From contig JALOSH010000122.1 in NCBI GenBank assembly GCA_025458545.1, forward strand, positions 1 to 7,568: a stretch of DNA of 7,568 nucleotides, written 5' to 3'. The position numbers and the translations under genes are program-made. This document shows positions 1-5,755 of this stretch, piece after piece (position 1 is the first letter of the stretch; the number at the start of each line of letters is the position of its first letter). The DNA is from Hydrogenophaga sp. (GTDB taxonomy: Bacteria; Pseudomonadota; Gammaproteobacteria; Burkholderiales; Burkholderiaceae). Below the pieces are notes generated by a model, which ran no database searches, was not told the DNA's origin, and worked only from the letters and a program-made list of their open reading frames with translations.

Positions 1-390
1 CACGCTTTTGCCGTCGCTGGCGGACACGATGTCGATCTCGCCGAACACCAGGTTCTTGCCCGCGCGAACCACCCGCGCGGTCACCAGCGCGTCCTGTCCA
101 GCCAAAGGCTTGAGGAAACTCGTGTTGAGTTGCACCGTCGTCATGGGGCGTCGGTTGCCGAGCTGCGTGACGATGGCCAGCACCATAGCGGTGTCGGCCG
201 CCGCCATCAGCGCCTGGCCGCACACCATGCCGCCGATGCGCGCGAGTTCGTCGGAATACGGCAGGCGCAAAGTGGCCTGGCCGTTGGCAAAGTGCTCGAC
301 CTTCAGGCCGAGCGCCTGCACCCAGGGCGCAAACCAGTCGCGCAAGGCGGCTTCCAGCGTCTCGGTGGTGACCGGCGGGCTCTCGCTCAT
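1..390 (-). CDS. PaaI-like hotdog-fold thioesterase (3' end cut by window edge)
   Basis: Only the first 130 codons lie in the window; the frame is open to base 1, so the C-terminus is missing. The protein starts MSESPPVTTETLEAALRDWF. It shows the core pattern of small hotdog acyl-CoA thioesterases of the PaaI/YdiI type: a glycine pair plus a helix around residues 53-66 (GGMVCGQALMAAAD), with Asp66 at the usual acidic active-site position. A strand pair follows (TTVQLNTSFLKPL, then VTARVVRAGKNLVFGEIDI), as in the double hotdog sheet. The family hydrolyses acyl- or aryl-CoA thioesters in the cytoplasm; the substrate here cannot be read from sequence. The usual HGG of PaaI is replaced by IGG, which occurs in related subfamilies. 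It begins 16 nt after the threonine ammonia-lyase stop and has no clear Shine-Dalgarno site, so co-transcription and perhaps translational coupling are inferred. Confidence 0.85.
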   Translation of the reverse strand, partial: MSESPPVTTETLEAALRDWFAPWVQALGLKVEHFANGQATLRLPYSDELARIGGMVCGQALMAAADTAMVLAIVTQLGNRRPMTTVQLNTSFLKPLAGQDALVTARVVRAGKNLVFGEIDIVSASDGKSV

Positions 391-406
391 GGGGATGGGC
401 CCGCGA

Positions 407-1606
407 TCACAGCAGGGTGGCCTCGAAATCGGCTTCGCGCAGCTTTTCAATCACCTGGGTGATGTGCTCCCGGCCGCGCGTCTGCAGCACCAGTTCAATG
501 GCCACGTTCTGCGCCGCCAGCAAGGTGAAGGCGCGTTGGTGGTGCACCTCGTCGATGTTGGCGCCGGCGTCGGCCACGATGGCCGTGATGCGGGCCAGGT
601 TGCCCGGCACATCGCGCGCGTTGACCTGCACGCGCGCCAGCCGCCCGGCGCGCACCATGCCGCGCTCGATGATGGAGGCCAGCAGCAGCGGGTCGATGTT
701 GCCGCCGCACAAAACCAGGCCCACCTTCTGTCCGGCAAATCGCTCGGGGTACTTCAGCACCGCCGCCAGCCCGGCGGCGCCCGCGCCTTCCACCAGCGTT
801 TTCTCGATCTCCAGCAGCATCACGATCGCCTGTTCGATGTCGCCCTCGTCCACCAGCACCAGATCGTCCACCTTGTCGCGCACGATGGCCTGGGTGATGT
901 CGCCCGGCGTGCCAACGGCAATGCCCTCGGCGATGCTGCTGCTGCCCTGCGGCCAGTGGGTGCCCTTGATGGCGTTGAACATGGCCGGGAAGCGCTCGGC
1001 CTGCACGCCGATGATGCGGATGTCGGGCTTGATCGCCTTGGCCGCCGTGGCCATGCCGGCGATCAGGCCGCCGCCGCCGATGGCGATCACCAGCGTGTCC
1101 AGGTCGGGCTGCGCGCGCAGCATCTCCAGCGCCACCGTGCCCTGCCCGGCCACGATGGCCTCGTCGTCATAAGGGTGCACAAACACCAGACCCTGGCTCG
1201 CCGCCAGCTCCCGGGCGTGGGCGCGTGATGCGTCCAGCGTGTCGCCGTGCAGCACCACCTCGGCACCGAAGCCACGGGTGCGCTCGATCTTCACGCCCGG
1301 GGTGAAGCGCGGCATGACGATCACCGCGCGCAGCCCGAGGCGCTGCGCGTGGTAGGCCACCCCCTGGGCGTGGTTGCCCGCGCTCATGGCCACCACGCCG
1401 CGGGCGCGCTCTTCGGGCGTGAGTTGCGAGAGCTTGTTGCAGGCACCACGTTCCTTGAACGAAGCGGTGTATTGCAGGTTCTCGAACTTCAGGAACACCT
1501 GGCAGCCGGTGAGCTGGGAGATGGTGCGCGATTCCACGCAAGGCGTGTCGAGCACCTGGCCCACCAGCCGCTGCGCAGCGGCCTCAATGTCATGTCGTTT
1601 CAGCAT
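407..1606 (-). CDS. ilvA: Threonine ammonia-lyase (threonine dehydratase), single C-terminal ACT domain
   Basis: PLP enzyme converting L-threonine to 2-oxobutanoate and ammonia, the first step toward isoleucine or a catabolic step. With the start at 1606 the product has 399 residues. An upstream in-frame ATG at 1693 would add 29 residues (MEAVDGASVMDLW...) that do not look like the family, so I prefer MLKRHDIEAA; no strong Shine-Dalgarno site decides this. Visible signatures are SFKERG at 49-54 with Lys51 as the PLP Schiff-base lysine, SAGNHAQG at 75-82, the phosphate-binding glycine loop GGGGLIAGM at 177-185, and CGGNID at 300-305 near the pyridine nitrogen of PLP. From about 321 to the end there is one ACT domain (RLARVQVNARDVPGNLARIT). 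E. coli IlvA is longer, about 514 residues with a double ACT-like region, so this is the short class. It could be biosynthetic or catabolic, and the symbol could equally be tdcB-like. The thioesterase lies directly downstream. Confidence 0.95.
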   Translation of the reverse strand: MLKRHDIEAAAQRLVGQVLDTPCVESRTISQLTGCQVFLKFENLQYTASFKERGACNKLSQLTPEERARGVVAMSAGNHAQGVAYHAQRLGLRAVIVMPRFTPGVKIERTRGFGAEVVLHGDTLDASRAHARELAASQGLVFVHPYDDEAIVAGQGTVALEMLRAQPDLDTLVIAIGGGGLIAGMATAAKAIKPDIRIIGVQAERFPAMFNAIKGTHWPQGSSSIAEGIAVGTPGDITQAIVRDKVDDLVLVDEGDIEQAIVMLLEIEKTLVEGAGAAGLAAVLKYPERFAGQKVGLVLCGGNIDPLLLASIIERGMVRAGRLARVQVNARDVPGNLARITAIVADAGANIDEVHHQRAFTLLAAQNVAIELVLQTRGREHITQVIEKLREADFEATLL

Positions 1607-1772
1607 CACGCGATGGTAGTGCCTGGAGGCGCGGCAGCATCCCTGGGAAAAGCCCCACAAATCCATCACGGATGCTCCATCAACCGCTTCCATGAAGCAT
1701 CAAGCTGGGTTATGGTCCGCTCAAAGCCGGGGTTCCGGCCCTGCTCCCCTGTTGTGATGACTGGAGGTCTGA
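1607..1772. promoter_or_regulatory. Divergent intergenic region between threonine ammonia-lyase and AAA+ ATPase
   Basis: These 166 bp separate two divergently transcribed starts, so both promoters must be here or just inside the genes. I see no convincing sigma-70 hexamer pair. An imperfect inverted repeat is present: GATGCTCCA at 1671-1679 and TGAAGCATC at 1693-1701, which pair at 8 of 9 positions with a 13-bp spacer. The spacing suits a dimeric regulator, but this is only suggestive. GGAGG at 1763-1767, 5 nt before the ATG at 1773, is the ATPase Shine-Dalgarno site and fixes that start. Confidence 0.5.
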
Positions 1773-4175
1773 ATGCCCAAACGCCTGTTGCAGCCCGCCG
1801 GGCCTGCGACGCGTGCCGTGCCTGAGTCGCGCGAAACCCGCGAGCCGCGCCATGCCGTGGCGCTGGACGCGCGGGTGTTCGTGCCGCCCGGTCTGCGCCA
1901 TGCGCCGGTGCTGGACCTCATGTGTTCGCACTTCGTGCTCACCCTGGCCGCGCGGCAGGGACCGCGTTTCAACGTGCGGCGCGACCTCAACACCTTGCTG
2001 GCCCTGGCCGGCCGCCACCTGGTCTGGCCGCAGACCGTGCTGAGCCGGGTGCGCGAATTTCTGGAACGCCGCTGCAAAGACAACGAACTCTGGAGCGGCC
2101 ACGGCAAGCTCACCACCGCCGCTTTCATGGAGCGCTACGGCTTGTGGCGGGGTCCGTACGAAGAAGGCACGCTGTTCTTCTATCTGGACGAATACGCCAA
2201 GGAGTCGCCCAAGGACCTGCTCTCGGTGCTGGCCGTCACCGGCGAATGGCTTTCCCAGGCGCTGAAGAAACAATCCACCCTGGTCGAGAAAAACATCGAC
2301 GCGCTGGCCGGGCTGCTGCAACTCAACCGCGCCGAACGCGCGCTGCTGCTCTATGGCACCTTGGCGCGATACCAGCGCGACCTGCGCTCCATCCTGGTGG
2401 AGTTCAAGGTCAACAACGCGCCCGAAGCGTATGCGGCGATTGCCGACGTGGCCGGGGTGAAGGCCAGCGAGGTGGGCGAGGCGCTGCGCGCCGGTTCGCG
2501 GCTGGAGCGCATCGGCATGGTGGAGAACCTGATCTCCGAGCACAACATCACCGACTTGGCCGACCTGATGAAGGTCAGCGAAAAGCTTCCGCCGGTGCTG
2601 ATGCGCGAGTACCGCAGCGAGAGCGAGCTGATGGCGGTTTTCACCCGCCCGGCGGCGCGCTCCGCGCTGACCCCCACCGATTTCGACTATGTGGGCGAAG
2701 ACGTCCGGCTGCTGTGTGGTTTGCTGCGCGAAGCGGTGGCTCGCAAGGAGCCCGGGGTGAACGTGCTGCTGTACGGCCCGCCCGGCACCGGTAAAACCGA
2801 ACTCGCCCGCGTGGTCGCGCAGGCCGCAGGGCTGGAACTGTTCGAGGTGGAATACGCCGACCGCGACGGCAATGCGCTCAGCGGGCGAGACCGTTACCGC
2901 TCCCTGCAGATCGCCCAGGTGTTCCTGAAGGGCACGGCGCATTCGGCGTTGTTGTTCGACGAGGTGGAAGACGTGTTCCCGCCGATCAGCAGCGAGGCCG
3001 CGCAGTACATGGCGCGCGCCGAACAGGTGAGCGCGCCGCCGAGTGCCAGCGTCAGCGGCAAGGCCTGGGTCAACCAGATCCTCGAATCCAACGCGGTGCC
3101 CACGGTGTGGGTGACCAACCGCATCGAGCAGATCGACCCGGCGTTCCGCCGCCGCTTTGCCTACCACCTGGAACTGAAGAGCCCGCCACCCGGCGCCCGC
3201 GAACAGCTGGTGCGCAAGACGCTGGAAGGCGCGCCGGTGTCCGACGCGCTGGTGGCGCGCCTGACCGCGCGCAAGGGCCTCACGCCGGCGCAGATCCGCA
3301 CCGCGTTGCGCTTCGCCCACCTGGCCTCGGTGCCCGCCAAGGCGGCGGGGCGCCGCAAGATGGGCGCTTCGGGCCCGATGCTCGACGAGCTGATCGAGCG
3401 CCAGCTCAAGAACGCCGACCAGGCCCTGGGCCGCCAGCCCGACGCGGTGCAACGCCCCAGCGTCACCCAGTACAGCCTGGACATGCTCAATGTCGAGTCG
3501 CGCCACGAGCTGCCGCGCATCATCGCCGCGCTCAAGGCGCGCGGGCACGGCTGCCTGTGTTTCCACGGCGCGCCCGGCACCGGCAAGACAGCGCTGGCCG
3601 AACACATCGCCCAGCAGCTGGACCGCCCGCTCATGATCCGCCGCGCCAGCGACCTGGTGAGCAAGTTCGTGGGCGAGACCGAGCAGCAGATGGCCGCGAT
3701 GTTCCGCGAGGCCGAGGCCGAAAAATCCGTGCTGCTGCTCGACGAGGCCGACAGCTTTCTGCAGGACCGGCGCGGCGCGCAGCGCACCTACGAGGTGACC
3801 GAAGTCAACGAAATGCTGCAAGGCATGGAGCGTTTCAACGGCATCTTTGTCTGCACCACCAACCTGATGGAGAGCATCGACCAGGCGGCGCTGCGGCGCT
3901 TCACCTTCAAGATCCGCTTCAAGCCGCTCACCCGCGAACAGCGCGAACGCATGTTCGTGGTGGAAGCGCTGGCGGGCGACGCGGCGGCGCTCACGCCCGA
4001 TTGCGCCAAGCGCCTGGCCAAGCTGGAGCAGTTGTGCCCGGGCGACTTCGCGGCGGTTCGGCGTCAGGTCGAGATCCTGGCCGAAACCCTGGCACCAGAA
4101 GAATTTCTCGCCCAGCTCGAAGCCGAGCACCGCATCAAGCCCGAGGTGCGCGAAGCCAGAACCATTGGGTTCTAG
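1773..4175 (+). CDS. Tandem AAA+ ATPase (two AAA modules, Cdc48-like architecture) with unassigned N-terminal region
   Basis: An 800-residue cytoplasmic ATPase with no signal peptide or membrane segment. The start is supported by GGAGG 5 nt upstream. Residues about 30-300 form a mostly helical region that I do not recognise (for example MERYGLWRGPYEEGTLFFYL from 119). Module 1 has Walker A GPPGTGKT at 335-342, Walker B LLFDEVED at 393-400 (Asp396, Glu397), sensor-1 Asn449 and arginine-finger candidates Arg459-461. Module 2 has Walker A GAPGTGKT at 599-606, a pore-loop-like KFVGETE at 631-637, Walker B LLLDEAD at 654-660 (Asp657, Glu658), sensor-1 Asn697 and arginines 708-709. Both sites keep the residues for ATP binding and hydrolysis. 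Such proteins usually assemble as hexamers that thread or remodel proteins. No protease domain is present, so an unfoldase or remodelling role is inferred and the substrate is unknown. The gene stands alone: divergent from the lyase, convergent with the amidotransferase, and followed at once by a structured repeat. Confidence 0.93.
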   Translation: MPKRLLQPAGPATRAVPESRETREPRHAVALDARVFVPPGLRHAPVLDLMCSHFVLTLAARQGPRFNVRRDLNTLLALAGRHLVWPQTVLSRVREFLERRCKDNELWSGHGKLTTAAFMERYGLWRGPYEEGTLFFYLDEYAKESPKDLLSVLAVTGEWLSQALKKQSTLVEKNIDALAGLLQLNRAERALLLYGTLARYQRDLRSILVEFKVNNAPEAYAAIADVAGVKASEVGEALRAGSRLERIGMVENLISEHNITDLADLMKVSEKLPPVLMREYRSESELMAVFTRPAARSALTPTDFDYVGEDVRLLCGLLREAVARKEPGVNVLLYGPPGTGKTELARVVAQAAGLELFEVEYADRDGNALSGRDRYRSLQIAQVFLKGTAHSALLFDEVEDVFPPISSEAAQYMARAEQVSAPPSASVSGKAWVNQILESNAVPTVWVTNRIEQIDPAFRRRFAYHLELKSPPPGAREQLVRKTLEGAPVSDALVARLTARKGLTPAQIRTALRFAHLASVPAKAAGRRKMGASGPMLDELIERQLKNADQALGRQPDAVQRPSVTQYSLDMLNVESRHELPRIIAALKARGHGCLCFHGAPGTGKTALAEHIAQQLDRPLMIRRASDLVSKFVGETEQQMAAMFREAEAEKSVLLLDEADSFLQDRRGAQRTYEVTEVNEMLQGMERFNGIFVCTTNLMESIDQAALRRFTFKIRFKPLTREQRERMFVVEALAGDAAALTPDCAKRLAKLEQLCPGDFAAVRRQVEILAETLAPEEFLAQLEAEHRIKPEVREARTIGF

Positions 4176-4179
4176 AGGG

Positions 4180-4280
4180 CCACCCCCGCCGTGCTGCGCA
4201 CGACCCCCTCAAGGGGGCAACGCTGGCAGCCCGGCGGAGCCGGTTCCGCAGCGTTCTTGGCTCAGCCACTTCGCGTCGGC
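4180..4280 (+). repeat. Nested-hairpin intergenic repeat, copy 1 (3' of the AAA+ ATPase)
   Basis: The repeat begins about 4 nt after the ATPase stop and runs to the end of the convergent amidotransferase gene. Its core at 4212-4257 matches the reverse complement of 5155-5200 at 44 of 46 bases, with weaker similarity on both flanks (a GC-rich CTGCGC stretch before, ACTTCGC after). Structure is visible: CCCCC/GGGGG around TCAA at 4204-4217, then a long hairpin in which AACGCTG (4219-4225) pairs with CAGCGTT (4249-4255) and encloses CCGGC-GGA-GCCGG (4231-4243). There is no U-tract, so it is not a classical intrinsic terminator on either strand. From memory, similar elements are common between genes in Comamonadaceae; I could not check this. 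Roles in termination, mRNA 3'-end protection or as a REP-like element are inference. Confidence 0.85.
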
Positions 4281-4284
4281 TGAT

Positions 4285-5016
4285 TCAGCGCTCTGGGTCC
4301 AGCGCAAACCGCGCAAACGCTGGCAGCACCGACGCCGCTTCCGGGGTGTCTTTCAAACCTGCGCTGATGTGTGCTGCGTCGCGCCCCTCGCGCTGGAGCA
4401 CTGCGTCCAGGCCGTCCAGATAGGCCCCCAGCGCCTGGGCCGAGAACTCCGGGTGAAACTGCACACCCCAGGCGCAACGACCCACGCGAAACGCGTGGTG
4501 CGGCTCGAACGCATTGCCCGCCAGCAACACCGCGCCCGGTGGCAGCCGCCGCACCGACTGCCAGTGCGTGGCCTGGGCATCGAAGGTGTCGGGCAAGGCG
4601 CCGAGCAAGGGGTCGTCGTGTGCGGCCAGGTGCCGCTGCACACCCACGGTGCCGATTTCCACGCCTTCGGGGTGGTGCGCCACCACACCACCCAGCGCGT
4701 GGGCCAGCAGCTGGTGGCCATAACAGATGCCCAGCACCGGCTTGGTCTCGGCCACGGCCTCTCGCAGCCAGGGCAGCAGCGCCTCGCTCCAGGGCTCGCG
4801 ATTGCTCACCATGGCGTGCGATCCAGTGATGACCACACCCGCCACGGTGTCGAGCGGTGGCGGTGCCGCGCCATCCTGCGCGTCGTGTGTCAGCACCGTG
4901 GCGCCTCCTTTGTGCAGGCCAGCCGCGACCCAGTCCTCAAAGTCGCCCAGCCGTTCGCGGATGTGCGCGTGGGTGGAACCGGTCTTGAGGATGAGGATGG
5001 GCTTGTGGACAACCAT
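4285..5016 (-). CDS. Stand-alone class I glutamine amidotransferase (GMP-synthase-type GATase domain)
   Basis: A 243-residue protein made of a single class I glutaminase domain. This domain releases ammonia from glutamine; stand-alone relatives act on unknown acceptors or hydrolyse gamma-glutamyl compounds. The catalytic triad is visible: nucleophile Cys98 in GICYGHQ (96-102), and His188 with Glu190 in GVQFHPEF (184-191). The oxyanion-side motif VVITGSHAMV sits at 61-70. The protein resembles the COG0518 group (GuaA glutaminase half without the synthetase half), and no synthetase gene is nearby, so its substrate is open. The ATG at 5016 is the first possible start in frame because an in-frame TAG lies four codons upstream. 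No good Shine-Dalgarno site precedes it, and a TAGAAT -10-like box ends only 6 nt before the ATG, raising the possibility of a leaderless transcript. The gene is convergent with the ATPase, and copy 1 of the repeat fills the gap between them. Confidence 0.92.
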   Translation of the reverse strand: MVVHKPILILKTGSTHAHIRERLGDFEDWVAAGLHKGGATVLTHDAQDGAAPPPLDTVAGVVITGSHAMVSNREPWSEALLPWLREAVAETKPVLGICYGHQLLAHALGGVVAHHPEGVEIGTVGVQRHLAAHDDPLLGALPDTFDAQATHWQSVRRLPPGAVLLAGNAFEPHHAFRVGRCAWGVQFHPEFSAQALGAYLDGLDAVLQREGRDAAHISAGLKDTPEAASVLPAFARFALDPER

Positions 5017-5022
5017 GGACCG

Positions 5023-5028
5023 ATTCTA
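5023..5028 (-). promoter_or_regulatory. Candidate -10 box (TAGAAT) for the amidotransferase
   Basis: TAGAAT on the minus strand matches TATAAT at 5 of 6 positions. The best-placed -35 candidate, CTGAGG at 5051-5046 (17-bp spacer), is poor. The box lies downstream of the minus-strand terminator at 5057-5083, so the amidotransferase needs its own promoter in this short gap. If it is used, transcription would start at or very near the ATG. Confidence 0.25.
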
Positions 5029-5056
5029 GAAACCCCGCCATCCGCCCTCAGCGCCC

Positions 5057-5083
5057 AAGAAAAAGCCCGTCTCAAGGACGGGC
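5057..5083 (-). terminator. Rho-independent terminator (minus strand)
   Basis: Read on the minus strand, GCCCGTC, loop CTTGA, GACGGGC form a perfect 7-bp GC-rich stem followed directly by TTTTTCTT. It would end transcripts arriving from the 114-aa hypothetical gene after they pass repeat copy 2, and would insulate the amidotransferase gene. On the plus strand no T-run follows the hairpin, so it works in one direction only. Confidence 0.8.
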
Positions 5084-5101
5084 CAAACGAGGAGACTCAC
5101 C

Positions 5102-5209
5102 ATGAAAAAAAACTGGAAATCAAGTCATGACGCCAGAGCGAAGTGCTCGCCACCAGAACGCCGCGGAACCGGCTCCGCCGGGCCGCCAGCGTTGCCCCCT
5201 GGGGGGTGA
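5102..5209 (+). CDS. Possible small ORF or gene remnant with a strong Shine-Dalgarno site (35 codons)
   Basis: GAGGAG at 5089-5094 lies 7 nt before an ATG, close to an ideal ribosome-binding arrangement for this kind of genome. The reading begins MKKNWKSSH and then continues into sequence belonging to repeat copy 2 (from about 5131), ending at TGA 5207-5209 with a proline/glycine/arginine-rich tail. Only the first nine codons are unique sequence. The initiation signals are far better than the coding content. Either this is the stranded 5' end of a gene whose body was lost when the repeat arrived, or the match to a start site is fortuitous. I recognise no homologue and see no convincing plus-strand promoter. 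Confidence 0.2.
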   Translation: MKKNWKSSHDARAKCSPPERRGTGSAGPPALPPGG

Positions 5210-5233
5210 CGCGCGCAGCGCGGCGCGGGGGGG
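5131..5233 (-). repeat. Nested-hairpin intergenic repeat, copy 2 (3' of the 114-aa hypothetical gene)
   Basis: This is the reverse-complement partner of copy 1, with a core at 5155-5200 identical at 44 of 46 bases. It begins immediately after the stop codon of the minus-strand gene ending at 5234 and has the same orientation relative to that gene as copy 1 has to the ATPase. In the minus-strand reading the outer stem AACGCTG/CGGCGTT keeps pairing through a U-G wobble, and the inner CCGGC-GGA-GCCGG hairpin is unchanged. The minus-strand terminator at 5057-5083 lies about 50 bp farther downstream. Confidence 0.85.
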
Positions 5234-5578
5234 TTAATGGAGCAAGGCCATCGGCCCGGAGGGCAATTCCTCGGGCGTGTGGTCCGGGTGGTGGCCGACG
5301 AAGAACTGCATCTTCTGGTCCAGCCGGGCGACGCGCTCGTGGGCCACGTATTCGCAGTGGTGCTTGGAGATCAGGTTGAACAGCTTGCCGCGCAGGAACC
5401 ACAGATCTTTGGGGCTCTGGCAGGAGATCAGCGCCGCGTGCAGCCGGGTGCGCATCGGGTCCTGGATGTCGGCCATGGCGTCGTGGAACTCGTCCACCAG
5501 AAAGTCCAACTCCAGCACCTGGGTGTCGTGGTACTTGTCGTCGTTGCCTTTTCCGAACCAGGGCAGCTTGAAAAACAT
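5234..5578 (-). CDS. Conserved-looking hypothetical protein, 114 residues
   Basis: I do not recognise a characterised family. The start is well supported: GGAGA (5588-5584) lies 5 nt upstream of the ATG at 5578. The protein is soluble, with no signal peptide or membrane helix. The N-terminus is aromatic and basic (MFFKLPWFGKGNDDKYHD). A predicted helical middle follows at about residues 19-70 (VLELDFLVDEFHDAMADI, then LWFLRGKLFNLI). The second half is histidine-rich: His73, His74, Cys75, His80, His96, His97 and His100, ending PSGPMALLH. The clustered His/Cys residues could bind a metal, but they match no motif I know. Codon use resembles its neighbours. A 14-bp perfect palindrome sits 33 bp upstream of the ATG, and repeat copy 2 follows the stop codon. 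It seems to be a single-gene unit. Confidence 0.85.
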   Translation of the reverse strand: MFFKLPWFGKGNDDKYHDTQVLELDFLVDEFHDAMADIQDPMRTRLHAALISCQSPKDLWFLRGKLFNLISKHHCEYVAHERVARLDQKMQFFVGHHPDHTPEELPSGPMALLH

Positions 5579-5610
5579 GGGGGTCTCCGGGTGGGTGCTA
5601 ACAGGCGCCA

Positions 5611-5624
5611 GTCAAACCTTTGAC
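5611..5624. promoter_or_regulatory. Perfect palindrome GTCAAACCTTTGAC, candidate operator
   Basis: Two 6-bp arms (GTCAAA/TTTGAC) around a 2-bp centre lie 32 bp ahead of the hypothetical gene's ATG at 5578. The arm facing the gene supplies a TTGAC -35-like core on the minus strand, but no matching -10 is found at 16-18 bp. Position and symmetry suggest a transcription-factor site; this is unproven. Confidence 0.35.
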
Positions 5625-5677
5625 GGCTACACCCTCCACTTCGGCGCACCCCTGCAGCGCTTGAGTAGGAAGTCCGG

Positions 5678-5705
5678 AAAAAACGCGTCCCGCCCGACAG
5701 ACGGT
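5678..5705 (-). terminator. Weak candidate terminator downstream of recQ
   Basis: On the minus strand, about 50 bp after the recQ stop, CGTCT can pair with GGACG (one wobble) around an 8-nt loop, followed by CG and six T residues. The stem is short for an intrinsic terminator, but the T-run and its position just after recQ fit one. Confidence 0.4.
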
Positions 5706-5755
5706 CGTTCAGAAATCGCCGCATCAGACGATGGTTCTCCGCCACCGCGCCCGGC

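Noticed and set aside
8..1228. 406-codon plus-strand ORF opposite the thioesterase and threonine ammonia-lyase
   Set aside because: Codon-aligned shadow of the lyase reading frame; His/Gln/Arg-rich translation without motifs.
1607..1693. 29-residue N-terminal extension of the threonine ammonia-lyase from the ATG at 1693
   Set aside because: The extension (Cys/His/Arg-rich) does not resemble the family, whose N-terminus matches MLKRHDIEAA, and it would take up much of the divergent promoter region.
1710..4130. 806-codon ORF antisense to the AAA+ ATPase
   Set aside because: It is codon-aligned with the sense gene, so its stops would need TTA, CTA or TCA codons in the ATPase, which are rare at this GC content. 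The product is His/Gln/Arg/Val-rich and shows no domain, while the sense frame has two full AAA modules.
3107..4423. 438-codon plus-strand ORF overlapping the ATPase 3' half
   Set aside because: Arg/Pro/Ala-rich shadow in an alternative frame that also runs through the repeat and antisense to the amidotransferase.
4180..5233. Repeats as terminal inverted repeats of a transposon carrying the amidotransferase
   Set aside because: There is no transposase, the amidotransferase is an ordinary enzyme with matching base composition, and each repeat is better explained by its position after a stop codon.
5127..5237. 36-codon plus-strand ORF (begins MTPERSARHQNAAEP)
   Set aside because: Almost entirely repeat copy 2 translated; no Shine-Dalgarno site of its own. 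This is the kind of short spurious protein such repeats generate.
5097..5402. 101-codon minus-strand ORF overlapping the hypothetical gene's 3' end and repeat copy 2
   Set aside because: Arg/Pro-rich shadow of the repeat and of the 114-residue gene, which has the better start signal.
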